In this document: piece after piece, positions 1 through 6,422 of the stretch
How positions within the stretch are numbered: position 1 is the stretch's first letter
Layout of the letters: each line of letters begins with the position of its first letter
Source of the DNA: Candidatus Hydrothermarchaeota archaeon
Lineage (GTDB): Archaea > Hydrothermarchaeota > Hydrothermarchaeia > Hydrothermarchaeales > BMS3B
Direction of reading: 5' to 3'
DNA: 7,588 nt
NCBI GenBank assembly: GCA_015521945.1
Contig: WANG01000054.1
Span: 1-7,588 of the forward strand
Notes under the pieces: model-generated
What the model saw: only the letters and a program-made list of their open reading frames with translations
Databases searched by the model: none
What the model was told of the DNA's origin: nothing
Made by a program: the position numbers and the translations under genes

Positions 1-329
1 GGAGCGACCTGTACGTGGAGGTGCCCATTACCTTCTCCCAGGCGGCGCTGGGGGCTGAGCTTGAGGTGCCAACCATAGATGGCGACAGGGAGAAGCTCAG
101 GATTCCTGCAGGCACGCAGACGGGGGAGGTTTTCAGGATAAAGGGCAGGGGAATGCCAGTGCTCAACGGGTACGGCAGGGGGGACCTCCTGGTTAAGGTG
201 GTTGTGAGAACGCCAACGAAGCTGAGCAGGGAGGAGAGGGAGCTCTTTGAGAGGCTTGCGGAGCTGGAGAAGGAGAAGAGGGGCGTGCTCAGGCGTATCT
301 CAAGGGGAATGAAGAAAGCCTTCAGGTAA
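1..329 (+). CDS. dnaJ: DnaJ (Hsp40) co-chaperone, C-terminal part only
   Basis: This is the 3' end of a dnaJ gene cut by the left edge of the window; the reading frame is open from base 3 and no real start is visible. The visible residues begin S-D-L-Y-V-E-V-P-I-T-F, the end of the first C-terminal beta-sandwich domain, followed by the family hallmark F-S-Q-A-A-L-G, which opens the second substrate-binding domain. Further motifs are I-P-A-G-T-Q-T-G, F-R-I-K-G-R-G-M-P and G-R-G-D-L-L-V-K-V, then a charged helix rich in Glu, Lys and Arg that normally carries the dimerisation region. DnaJ delivers unfolded clients to DnaK (Hsp70) and stimulates its ATPase in the cytoplasm. The J domain and zinc-finger region would lie upstream, outside the window. 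The GTG at 15 is an internal Val codon, not the start. Identity is near certain from the motifs; whether the upstream part is intact cannot be seen. Confidence 0.95.
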   Translation, partial: SDLYVEVPITFSQAALGAELEVPTIDGDREKLRIPAGTQTGEVFRIKGRGMPVLNGYGRGDLLVKVVVRTPTKLSREERELFERLAELEKEKRGVLRRISRGMKKAFR

Positions 330-330
330 C

Positions 331-340
331 CCTTTTTATG
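331..340 (+). promoter_or_regulatory. T-rich element: TATA box and/or dnaJ terminator
   Basis: CCTTTTTATG follows the dnaJ stop codon directly. The run of five T could end the dnaJ transcript, as short oligo-T runs do in archaea. As a TATA-like box it would place a transcription start near 360-365, just before the Shine-Dalgarno site of the next gene. The sequence cannot separate the two roles, and both may apply. Confidence 0.4.
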
Positions 341-365
341 ATGTTAATGCGGGCGTCTCCTGAGA

Positions 366-370
366 GGAGG
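366..370 (+). promoter_or_regulatory. Shine-Dalgarno site deciding the GTG start at 378
   Basis: GGAGG lies 7 bases before the GTG at 378. No ATG lies suitably placed near it in this frame, so this strong purine-rich site supports the GTG as the real start of the small membrane protein. Confidence 0.75.
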
Positions 371-377
371 TGGTTCC

Positions 378-605
378 GTGTGGATAGGGGGCTCTGAGAT
401 TGTCCTTCTGCTGGTGCTTTTAGCCTACATTCTGCTGCTTGCATACTTTGTGCACGACGCTGTTAGCAGAGACGATATCGGCAGTGCTGAGAAGACCTTC
501 TGGATAATTGCGATGTACCTGCTCACCTACATCGGGATGATAGCCTACGTGGTTGCCAAGAGCTTCAGGTACTACAGGATGGGCAGGAGGGAGGGGAGAG
601 CTTAG
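378..605 (+). CDS. Small two-helix membrane protein, possibly PLDc_N-like
   Basis: A 75-residue protein of unknown function. The start is GTG, chosen because GGAGG lies 7 bases upstream. Two hydrophobic segments are plain: about residues 7-25 (rich in Leu, Val and Ile) and about residues 41-61 (Trp-Ile-Ile, then a Tyr/Leu-rich stretch to Ala-Tyr-Val-Val). They are joined by a polar loop with His-Asp, Ser-Arg-Asp-Asp and Glu-Lys. The tail is strongly basic (Arg-Tyr-Tyr-Arg-Met-Gly-Arg-Arg), which suggests it faces the cytoplasm, with the loop outside or a tight hairpin. The pattern of helix, Asp/Arg-rich loop, Trp at the head of helix 2, then Gly and Tyr towards its end resembles the PLDc_N hairpin found in many small bacterial and archaeal membrane proteins; that match is by eye and weak. 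It lies 48 bases after dnaJ and 44 bases before aroC, each gap holding a TATA-like element, so it may be transcribed alone. It is likely a real gene because of the ribosome site and coherent topology. Confidence 0.75.
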   Translation: MWIGGSEIVLLLVLLAYILLLAYFVHDAVSRDDIGSAEKTFWIIAMYLLTYIGMIAYVVAKSFRYYRMGRREGRA

Positions 606-618
606 GCTGACCGGCAGA

Positions 619-626
619 ATTTTATA
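619..626 (+). promoter_or_regulatory. TATA box of aroC, leaderless arrangement
   Basis: The sequence ATTTTATA at 619-626 lies 24-31 bases before the aroC ATG at 650. Archaeal transcription usually starts about 25 bases after the TATA centre, which falls on or next to the ATG. The bases between (through ACTTATCCC) hold no Shine-Dalgarno site, so a leaderless mRNA is the simplest reading. Confidence 0.6.
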
Positions 627-649
627 GGCGTGGGCGCATTACTTATCCC

Positions 650-1744
650 ATGGGCAGCAGCTTTGGCAGGTGTTTCAGGCTGACCACCTTCGGGGAGAGC
701 CACGGCAGGGCTGTTGGGGCGGTGGTTGAGGGGTGCCCCGCGGGGCTTGAGCTGAGCGAGCGGGACGTGCAGGCGGAGCTTGACCGCCGCAGGCCCGGGC
801 AGAGCGCCGTAACCACCCGGCGAGCCGAGGAGGACAGGGTGGAAATCCTCTCGGGGGTGTTTGAGGGCAGGACCACGGGTGCTCCCATAGCCATGGTGGT
901 GTACAACAGGAGCTTCAACTCCGCCCCCTACGAGGTGGTGAGGCGGGTTCCGAGACCCGGGCATGCGGACCTGAGCTACCGGCTGAAGTACGGGCACTGG
1001 GACTACAGGGGGGGTGGCAGAGCCTCCGGCAGGGAGACCATTGCCAGGGTGGCGGGAGGTGCGGTTGCAAAGAGGCTGCTCTCCCTGATAGGGGTGGAGG
1101 TGCTGGGGCACACCTTGGAGATAGCAGGGGTGAGGGCTGGAAGGGTGGAGGTGGAGCACCTCAGGAGGGCTGAGAGCACCAGCGTGCGGTGCGCCGACCC
1201 CGAGGCTGCCCGCCTTATGGAGGAGCGCATTCTTGAGGCCAAGAGCCAGGGGGACTCGGTGGGCGGCGTGGTGGAGGTGGTGGCGCTGAACGTGCCTCCA
1301 GGGCTGGGGGAGCCCGTGTTTGACAAGCTTGATGCTGACATAGCCAAGGCGATGATGAGCATAGGCGCGGTTAAGGGGGTGGAGATAGGCTCGGGGTTTG
1401 CCTGCGCCCGCATGCGTGGCTCCGAGCACAACGACGCCTTCTACTTAGATGGGGGCAGGGTGAGGTGCAGGAGCAACAACTCCGGGGGTGTGCTTGGTGG
1501 GATATCCACGGGCATGCCCATAGTGGTGAGGGTTGCGGTCAAGCCCACCCCAAGCATCTCAAGGGAGCAGGAGAGCGTTGACCTGGAGGAGATGAGGGGC
1601 ACCAGCATAAGGGTGGAGGGGATGCACGACCCCTGCATAGTGCCCAGGATAGTGCCCGTGTGCGAGGCGATGCTCGCCCTCACGCTGGCTGACCACGCCA
1701 TACGTGCGGGCGTGATAAACCCCTGCAGGGTTCACCCCCTGTAG
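650..1744 (+). CDS. aroC: Chorismate synthase
   Basis: This enzyme removes phosphate from 5-enolpyruvylshikimate-3-phosphate to give chorismate, the last shared step towards Phe, Tyr, Trp and other aromatics. It needs reduced FMN and acts in the cytoplasm as a tetramer. The 364-residue length is normal. The N-terminal signature F-G-E-S-H-G is at residues 14-19, with catalytic His18. G-Q-S-A-V-T-T-R-R-A-E-E-D then precedes the R-P-G-H-A-D motif with the second catalytic His105, followed by G-G-G-R-A-S-G-R-E-T. G-S-E-H-N-D and N-N-S-G-G form the middle signature. The third signature reads G-M-H-D-P-C around residues 324-329, where the family normally has G-R-H-D-P-C; Met325 (codon ATG at 1622) is unusual. 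The ATG at 650 fits the normal N-terminus and a TATA-like box about 25 bases upstream, with no ribosome site. No other shikimate gene is nearby, and the 3' end overlaps aglB on the other strand by 13 bases. Confidence 0.96.
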   Translation: MGSSFGRCFRLTTFGESHGRAVGAVVEGCPAGLELSERDVQAELDRRRPGQSAVTTRRAEEDRVEILSGVFEGRTTGAPIAMVVYNRSFNSAPYEVVRRVPRPGHADLSYRLKYGHWDYRGGGRASGRETIARVAGGAVAKRLLSLIGVEVLGHTLEIAGVRAGRVEVEHLRRAESTSVRCADPEAARLMEERILEAKSQGDSVGGVVEVVALNVPPGLGEPVFDKLDADIAKAMMSIGAVKGVEIGSGFACARMRGSEHNDAFYLDGGRVRCRSNNSGGVLGGISTGMPIVVRVAVKPTPSISREQESVDLEEMRGTSIRVEGMHDPCIVPRIVPVCEAMLALTLADHAIRAGVINPCRVHPL

Positions 1745-3789
1745 CGGTATATGCGCACGTAGGGAACCCTGCTCCCCTCCATGTTCACCCACACCGTGTG
1801 CACCAGCTCAAACCTCTCAAGCTCCTCCGGGAAGAAGAGCATCTTCACCATGGTGGCGTTGGCGAACTCCGGGAACACGCTTATCCCCCTGTCGGTGCGG
1901 TGGAAGATGCTCGCGATTGGCTTCTCGTACTCCTTCTCCTCCATTATCCGCCTGTACTCCTCCTCGGATACCAGCCCGTACTTCCTCCAGAGCTCAACTA
2001 TCTGCTTGGTAACCCCCGCGTGGAAGGTTATCGCCCCGCTCTTTGGCACCTCCTCAACGCTTACGAGCACGTAAACGCTCAGGTTGTCGGGGTTGTAGGG
2101 GGCGATGTACCTGTAGAACTCATCCTCGGGGGATATGAATGCCTTTGCCACGTCTATGTTGCGGTGCTCACTGCCCCCAGGCACTCTGGGACCCACGTTG
2201 CCGCCGTCAACTATGGTTCTGCGGATGGCGAAGGTCTGCATGTAGTACCCGTAGTCCCACCAGTGCACCAGCAGCGCATCCTCAGGCGTGTTCTCCCTTA
2301 TCCAGTCACCCGCGAGCTTCCAGGGCACCACCCCCTGGTCTGCGTACTTCTGCGCCTCTAAGCTCTGCAGGGAGTTGCTCATGTGGGGGGCGAGCAGGAA
2401 GACGAGCACTGCAAAGGCGGCGATGGTCCCGAGCTTTGCGGCGGGCTCCTTCTTCTCCTTCGGGAGCTGCTTCCTGAGGTAGAGGGCGTACATCCACCCG
2501 AGGAAGAGGGGCAGGATGAAGGCGAAGAAGAAGGAGAGGCGTATCATCCAGCGGTACGCAACCACCGCCAAGAGCAGGAAGACCAGCATGAAGAGCAGGT
2601 TGAAGCTTCTGCGGTGACGGAGCTCGCGAAGCGCAGCCACAGCGCCTGCGGGTATCACGAAGAGCAGCAGGCCCAGCGCCTGCTTGAACTCCTCAAACCC
2701 GGTGGGGCGGTAGTAGGCGACGGTCTTGCCCGTGAGCCCCTTCTCCTCAGGGCTGAAGAGCAGCCTGCTGGCGAAGCTCCAGAACCTCTCAAAGAAGGTT
2801 GCCCCTCCGAGGAGGAGGAGCAGCACGAGCGCTCCCGCGCAGGCGGCGACGAAGCCAGCCCTTATCTTCCCCGGCTCCGTACCCCTACTACTGAGTGCCA
2901 GCAGCGCCACGCACCCTGCGAGGAGGAGGGTGGAGAGGGAGAGGAAGACGTTGCCGGGGGAGAGGGGACCTATAACGTAGGTCCTCCCCACGTCGGTGAG
3001 CGCCGGCAGCAGGGCGCCGGTTGTGATGAAGATGGTGTAGGTGAGGCACAGCCCCGAGTACTCCCCGGGGTCCCTGCCCGAGAGGATGCAGTAGGCGAGG
3101 TAGGTGAAGACCGAGACTATGAGCATGCCCCAGTAGAAGCTGGTGCCCCCCCAGGTGTTGGCGGCGAGCAGGAAGAGCACTCCTGAGCAAGCTGCGAGTG
3201 CGGCTCTCCTGGGCGTACTGCTCGCACGCACGGAGCGCATGAAGAGCAGCAGGAAGAGGAAGAGGAGCAGGGTGCCCAGGCTCTCCTGACCCGTGTCGCC
3301 TGCGGTGTTCCTGGTCATGGCCAGGTGGGAGAAGGAGTAGAAGATGGCAGCCACCATGCCAGCCCGCCTGCTTCCCGTGAGCTCCCTGCCCAGGAAGTAG
3401 GCAACCACCGCGGTGAGGGCGCCCATTAGGGGCCCGAAGATGAACATCCAGCTCAGCATGCCCTGGTCGGTGGCGGGCATGCCGAGAGCCATGAGCAGGT
3501 CGTAGCTCTTACCTATTGCCCAGGGGAGGAGGAGCAGCTCCTTGTCTATGAGCCTGCCGGTGGGGTAGTAGGCGAGCTCGTACACGGTGCCAGTGGGAGT
3601 GTGGTGGAAGTACTGGAGCCTGCCGTCGTTTATGCCGGCGAAGTAGATGGCGAGCTGGTACCACCAGTAGCTGTCGGGGTCAAAAAGAAACTCGTGCTTG
3701 GTGATGTACCTGGTTGCGAAGGCTGTGAAAAACACAGCGAGGAGAAGAAGGAGGTGCCCGTGCTTTGAAATCCGCTCCCTCACATCCAT
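1732..3789 (-). CDS. aglB: AglB/STT3-type oligosaccharyltransferase
   Basis: This is the catalytic membrane enzyme of archaeal N-glycosylation. It moves an oligosaccharide from a dolichol-linked donor to Asn in N-X-S/T sites on the outer face of the membrane. The 685 residues split into an N-terminal membrane part of about a dozen hydrophobic segments (roughly residues 11-470) and a soluble outer C-terminal domain. The first acidic motif is D-P-D at 37-39 in the first outer loop. The second is G-D-T-G-Q-E, with Asp165 and Glu169. T-G-F-E at 363-366 is a good candidate for the TIXE-like loop. R-W-M-I-R-L-S-F is at 413-420. The family hallmark W-W-D-Y-G is at 510-514, followed by I-V-D-G-G-N. 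The segment T-M-V-K-M-L-F-F near 646-653 may be the DK/MI-type motif that reads the sequon. The length lies between the short and long archaeal AglB paralogs as I recall them. The ATG at 3789 has no ribosome site but has a TATA-like box about 27 bases upstream, suggesting a leaderless message. No other glycosylation gene is in the window. Confidence 0.95.
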   Translation of the reverse strand: MDVRERISKHGHLLLLLAVFFTAFATRYITKHEFLFDPDSYWWYQLAIYFAGINDGRLQYFHHTPTGTVYELAYYPTGRLIDKELLLLPWAIGKSYDLLMALGMPATDQGMLSWMFIFGPLMGALTAVVAYFLGRELTGSRRAGMVAAIFYSFSHLAMTRNTAGDTGQESLGTLLLFLFLLLFMRSVRASSTPRRAALAACSGVLFLLAANTWGGTSFYWGMLIVSVFTYLAYCILSGRDPGEYSGLCLTYTIFITTGALLPALTDVGRTYVIGPLSPGNVFLSLSTLLLAGCVALLALSSRGTEPGKIRAGFVAACAGALVLLLLLGGATFFERFWSFASRLLFSPEEKGLTGKTVAYYRPTGFEEFKQALGLLLFVIPAGAVAALRELRHRRSFNLLFMLVFLLLAVVAYRWMIRLSFFFAFILPLFLGWMYALYLRKQLPKEKKEPAAKLGTIAAFAVLVFLLAPHMSNSLQSLEAQKYADQGVVPWKLAGDWIRENTPEDALLVHWWDYGYYMQTFAIRRTIVDGGNVGPRVPGGSEHRNIDVAKAFISPEDEFYRYIAPYNPDNLSVYVLVSVEEVPKSGAITFHAGVTKQIVELWRKYGLVSEEEYRRIMEEKEYEKPIASIFHRTDRGISVFPEFANATMVKMLFFPEELERFELVHTVWVNMEGSRVPYVRIYRYRG

Positions 3790-3810
3790 GCACTTGCATA
3801 CTCGCGGGTT

Positions 3811-3821
3811 CTTTAATAAAG
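3811..3821 (-). promoter_or_regulatory. TATA box of aglB, leaderless arrangement
   Basis: On the - strand this reads CTTTATTAAAG, a near-palindrome centred about 27 bases before the aglB ATG. Transcription would begin at or within a few bases of the start codon. The bases between carry no Shine-Dalgarno site. Because it is nearly symmetric it could in principle bind TBP in either direction, but no + strand gene follows. Confidence 0.6.
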
Positions 3822-3894
3822 CTTTCTGTGCGTGGAGTGGCGCACCATCCCGCGAAGGGAGGCGAGCCGGAGTGGCTGAGGAGGTGCTCCCCTC

Positions 3895-4926
3895 TCACGC
3901 GCTCCTTGAGCTAAGCCGCCTGACCAGCTCCACCAGCAGCCTCACCCTGCGCTCGGGGGTTGCCCTGTGCACCCCGTGCCCCAAGTTGAAGATGTGCCCG
4001 GGTCTTGAGGCAGCCCTCTGCAGCACCTCCCTCACCCTGAGCTCCAGCTCCCTATCGGGGGCAAACAGCGCCAGGGGGTCCAGGTTGCCCTGAATTCCGA
4101 AGGAGTACCCGATTCTGCGCCAGGCTATGTCTATGGGCACCCGCCAGTCCACCCCCACCACGTCCCCTCCTGCCTGGCTCACGCTCTCCAGGAACCCTCC
4201 CGCCTGGTTTACGAAGTGAATCACGGGCACCTCGCCCCTGGAGTCAATGCTCCTCATAAGCCTCTTCATGTGGGGGAGCACGTACCTCTCGTAGTCTCCG
4301 GGGCTGAGGCACCCCACCCAGGAGTCAAAGACCTGAAGCGCGTCCGCACCGGCCTCGATCTGGGCGTTGAGCAGCCCCGCAACCGCGGAGGTGAGCTTGC
4401 CCATCAGCTCCGAGAAGGTGTCGGGGGAGGTGAACATCAGCCTCTTGGTCTGCATGAAGCTCCTGGAGGTGCCCCCCTCTATCAGGTAGCTCGCCAAGGT
4501 GAAGGGGGCACCGGCGAACCCTATCAGGGGTGTATTTCCCAGCTTCTGCTTCGCCAGCCTTATCGCCTCAAGCAGGTACCCCATCTCTGTGCCTGCATCC
4601 GGCACCCTGAGCGCCTCCACCCCCTCGGGGGTGCGCACGGGCTCAAGCTTTGGGCCTGCACGCGTGTACTCCAGCCTCGCCCCCATGCACTCCGCTATCA
4701 GCAGGATGTCGCTGAAGATTATCGCCGCGTCCACCCTGAAAGCGCGCACGGGCTGCAGGGTGACCTCGGCTGCAAGCCTCGGGTTCTTGCAGAGCTCCAT
4801 GAAGGAGTGCCTCCTCCGCACCTCCCGGTAGGCGCGCATGTACCTTCCCGCCTGACGCATCAGCCACACCGGAGTGCGCTCCACCTCCTCCCTCCAGCAG
4901 GCTCGCAGGAAGAGGGGCTCGGGCAT
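3895..4926 (-). CDS. hemE: Uroporphyrinogen decarboxylase (true HemE type)
   Basis: HemE removes the four acetate carboxyls of uroporphyrinogen III to give coproporphyrinogen III, in the cytoplasm and without a cofactor. Numbering from the ATG at 4926 (343 residues, normal length), the substrate-binding signature L-M-R-Q-A-G-R-Y-M is at 22-30 with Arg24 and Arg28. The key Asp of F-S-D-I-L is Asp73. G-F-A-G-A-P-F-T-L-A-S-Y is at 136-147 with the conserved Tyr147. F-D-S-W-V-G, I-Q-G-N-L-D-P and F-N-L-G-H-G-V-H follow. All catalytic positions I can name are intact, so it is a decarboxylase rather than one of the methyltransferases of the same superfamily. A GTG at 4929 is also in frame, but the GAGG site at 4934-4937 is 7 bases from the ATG and only 4 from the GTG, and the ATG overlaps the sucD stop as TGATG. 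It is the last gene of the four-gene set. Most heme-making archaea use the siroheme route, which does not need HemE, so its role here is open. Confidence 0.93.
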   Translation of the reverse strand: MPEPLFLRACWREEVERTPVWLMRQAGRYMRAYREVRRRHSFMELCKNPRLAAEVTLQPVRAFRVDAAIIFSDILLIAECMGARLEYTRAGPKLEPVRTPEGVEALRVPDAGTEMGYLLEAIRLAKQKLGNTPLIGFAGAPFTLASYLIEGGTSRSFMQTKRLMFTSPDTFSELMGKLTSAVAGLLNAQIEAGADALQVFDSWVGCLSPGDYERYVLPHMKRLMRSIDSRGEVPVIHFVNQAGGFLESVSQAGGDVVGVDWRVPIDIAWRRIGYSFGIQGNLDPLALFAPDRELELRVREVLQRAASRPGHIFNLGHGVHRATPERRVRLLVELVRRLSSRSA

Positions 4927-5786
4927 CACAATACCTCGCGCAGCAGCTCCGGCACTTCCTGCGGGAACTCCGCAACCCTCGCCCCCGCCCGCTCAAGGGC
5001 TCTGAGCTTGCTCTCGGCGGTGCCCCTGCCCCTTGAGATTATCGCCCCCGCATGCCCCATGCGCTTCTCCGGGGGGGCGGTTATGCCAGCGACGTATGCC
5101 ACCACGGGCTTGCTCATCTCAGCCACGTACTCCGCCGCCCTTTCCTCAGCCTCCCCTCCTATCTCGCCCACCAGCACCACCGCCTCCGTTCCGGGGTCGG
5201 ATTCAAACATCTCCAGCACCTCACGCATGCTCGTGCCCACCACCGCATCTCCGCCGATGCCCACGAGGGTGCTCTGCCCCATTCCCGTGCCGCTTATGGC
5301 GGCGGCTATCTCGTAAGCCAAGGTGCCGCTCCTGGAGACCACCCCAACCCTGCCGGGGGCGAAAACCGAGGCGGGCATTATCCCCAGCTTGCTCTCTCCA
5401 GGGGTTATTATCCCCGGGGTGTTGGGTCCCACGAGCCTTGAGCCGGTTCTGCGTGCCTGCGCCCTGAGGAGCATGGTGTCCTGCACCGGTATGCCCTCGG
5501 TTATGGCAACCACGAGCTCAAGGTGCGCCAGCGCTTCCAGGCAGGCGTCCATGGCTGAGGGAGCGGGCACGAACACCACGGAGGCGGTTGCATCGTGCTC
5601 CTCCACAGCCTCCCTGACGGTGTCGTACACGGGTATGCCGTCCACGTTCTCGCCCCCCTTGCCCGGGGTTACCCCGGCAACAACCTGCGTCCCGTACTCC
5701 CTCATCAGCTTGGCGTGGAACCTTCCCTGCCTGCCTGTTATCCCCTGCACTACCACACGCGTGTTTCGGTCCACAAGTATGCCCAT
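4926..5786 (-). CDS. sucD: Succinyl-CoA synthetase alpha subunit
   Basis: The alpha subunit of succinyl-CoA ligase binds CoA and carries the phospho-histidine; with the beta subunit (SucC) it interconverts succinyl-CoA and succinate with ATP or GTP formation. Numbering from the ATG at 5786 (286 residues, normal length), the CoA-binding glycine loop G-I-T-G-R-Q-G is at 15-21. V-G-P-N-T-P-G-I-I is near 119-127, the G-E-I-G-G-E-A-E-E motif supplies Glu208, and G-H-A-G-A-I holds the phosphorylated His245. An ATG at 5792 touches the preceding TAG stop, but the GGAG site at 5796-5799 is only 3 bases from it and 9 from the ATG at 5786; the N-terminus M-G-I-L-V-D also fits the family, so I prefer 5786. 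SucC normally lies directly upstream, but here a corrinoid protein does. It is too short to be the ADP-forming acyl-CoA synthetases that fuse both subunits. The partner must be encoded elsewhere, or the protein pairs with something else. Confidence 0.93.
   Translation of the reverse strand: MGILVDRNTRVVVQGITGRQGRFHAKLMREYGTQVVAGVTPGKGGENVDGIPVYDTVREAVEEHDATASVVFVPAPSAMDACLEALAHLELVVAITEGIPVQDTMLLRAQARRTGSRLVGPNTPGIITPGESKLGIMPASVFAPGRVGVVSRSGTLAYEIAAAISGTGMGQSTLVGIGGDAVVGTSMREVLEMFESDPGTEAVVLVGEIGGEAEERAAEYVAEMSKPVVAYVAGITAPPEKRMGHAGAIISRGRGTAESKLRALERAGARVAEFPQEVPELLREVL
4934..4937 (-). promoter_or_regulatory. Shine-Dalgarno site deciding the hemE start
   Basis: GAGG on the - strand, inside the end of sucD, is 7 bases before the ATG at 4926 and 4 bases before the GTG at 4929. 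The spacing favours the ATG, which overlaps the sucD stop by one base and suggests translational coupling. Confidence 0.55.
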
Positions 5787-5792
5787 ACCCAT

Positions 5793-6422
5793 CTACTCCG
5801 AGAACTTTCTCAGAAGGGAGATGGTGCTTCTAACGTCCTTAGCGTAACCGTCAGCGCCCAGCTCGCGGGCGAACCTCTCGTTTACCGACACGCCACCAAC
5901 GAGCACCCTGACCCTGTCCCTCAGCCCCCTCTCCTCCAGGAGCTTTATCACATCCTGCATCGCGTACCTGGTGGCGGTGGTGAGGGCTGACATCAGCAGG
6001 AAGTCCGCCTTCTTCTCCTCAACCTCCTGCACGAACCTCTCAGCAGGCACATCTACGCCAAGGTCATGGACGGTGTAGCCGGAGGCTCTCAGGAAGGTAA
6101 CCAGCAGGTTCTTGCCCACATCGTGGATGTCCCCGCTCACCGTGCCTATCACGATGGTGCCAGCCTTCACCCTCTCCCCTCTGCCGTTCATGCTCGCCCT
6201 GAGCTTCTCCATAACGGCGTTTGCTGCCCTTGCAGAGCGCAGCATCTCGGGTATGAAGTACTCCCCGCTCTCGTACTTCCTGCCCACTATGTCCATGCCC
6301 TCCGCGAGGGAGCGGAGTATGAGCTCGTAGTCCTCGCTCTCCTGCAGCACCTTCTCAACGGCTCGCACGCACTTCTCACGGTCTCCAGCCACCAGCGCCT
6401 CTACCAGCTCAGGTACGCTCAT
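5793..6422 (-). CDS. Corrinoid (B12-binding) methyl-carrier protein, MtbC/MtaC/MttC type
   Basis: A 209-residue methyl carrier: its cobamide accepts a methyl group from one methyltransferase and passes it to another in the cytoplasm. Residues 1 to about 85 form the helical cap domain, with family features G-M-D-I-V-G-R-K-Y and Y-F-I-P-E-M-L-R-S-A. The rest is a Rossmann-like cobalamin domain. The base-off, His-on signature D-x-H-x-x-G is G-D-I-H-D-V-G-K-N, with the lower axial ligand His100. S-A-L-T-T (about 134-138) and V-G-G are the expected nucleotide-loop contacts. Length and layout match the carriers used for methanol, methylamines or methoxy-aromatics, but the carrier alone does not tell the substrate. 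The ATG overlaps the previous stop as ATGA and has GGAGG 6 bases upstream, so start and coupling to the methyltransferase gene are well supported. No corrinoid-reactivating protein (RamA type) is in the window. Confidence 0.93.
   Translation of the reverse strand: MSVPELVEALVAGDREKCVRAVEKVLQESEDYELILRSLAEGMDIVGRKYESGEYFIPEMLRSARAANAVMEKLRASMNGRGERVKAGTIVIGTVSGDIHDVGKNLLVTFLRASGYTVHDLGVDVPAERFVQEVEEKKADFLLMSALTTATRYAMQDVIKLLEERGLRDRVRVLVGGVSVNERFARELGADGYAKDVRSTISLLRKFSE
5796..5799 (-). promoter_or_regulatory. Shine-Dalgarno site deciding the sucD start
   Basis: GGAG on the - strand within the last codons of the corrinoid-protein gene is 9 bases before the ATG at 5786 but only 3 before the ATG at 5792. 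It favours the second ATG; both are possible. Confidence 0.5.

Noticed and set aside
602..1429. A 275-codon - strand open frame antisense to aroC
   Set aside because: It is rich in His and Pro with no domain, fully inside aroC; a compositional shadow.
2383..3186. A 267-codon + strand open frame antisense to aglB
   Set aside because: Its product is a biased run of Glu and Gly created by the Leu/Ala-rich membrane codons of aglB on the other strand.
3862..3886. GCCGGAGTGGCTGAGG, which resembles the 5' end of a tRNA-Ser or tRNA-Leu
   Set aside because: No matching CTCCGGC 3' acceptor half, no anticodon arm and no TTCGAAT-type T loop follow; probably chance in a short gap next to hemE.
3876..3897. 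Imperfect hairpin GAGGAG/CTCCCCTC near the hemE stop as a terminator
   Set aside because: The pairing is imperfect and no T-run follows on the - strand, so a terminator cannot be supported.
4216..5316. A 366-codon + strand open frame across the hemE/sucD junction
   Set aside because: It lies antisense to two genes with intact motifs, its translation is rich in His, Pro and Gly with no recognisable domain, and it has no ribosome site; long shadow frames are expected in GC-rich DNA.
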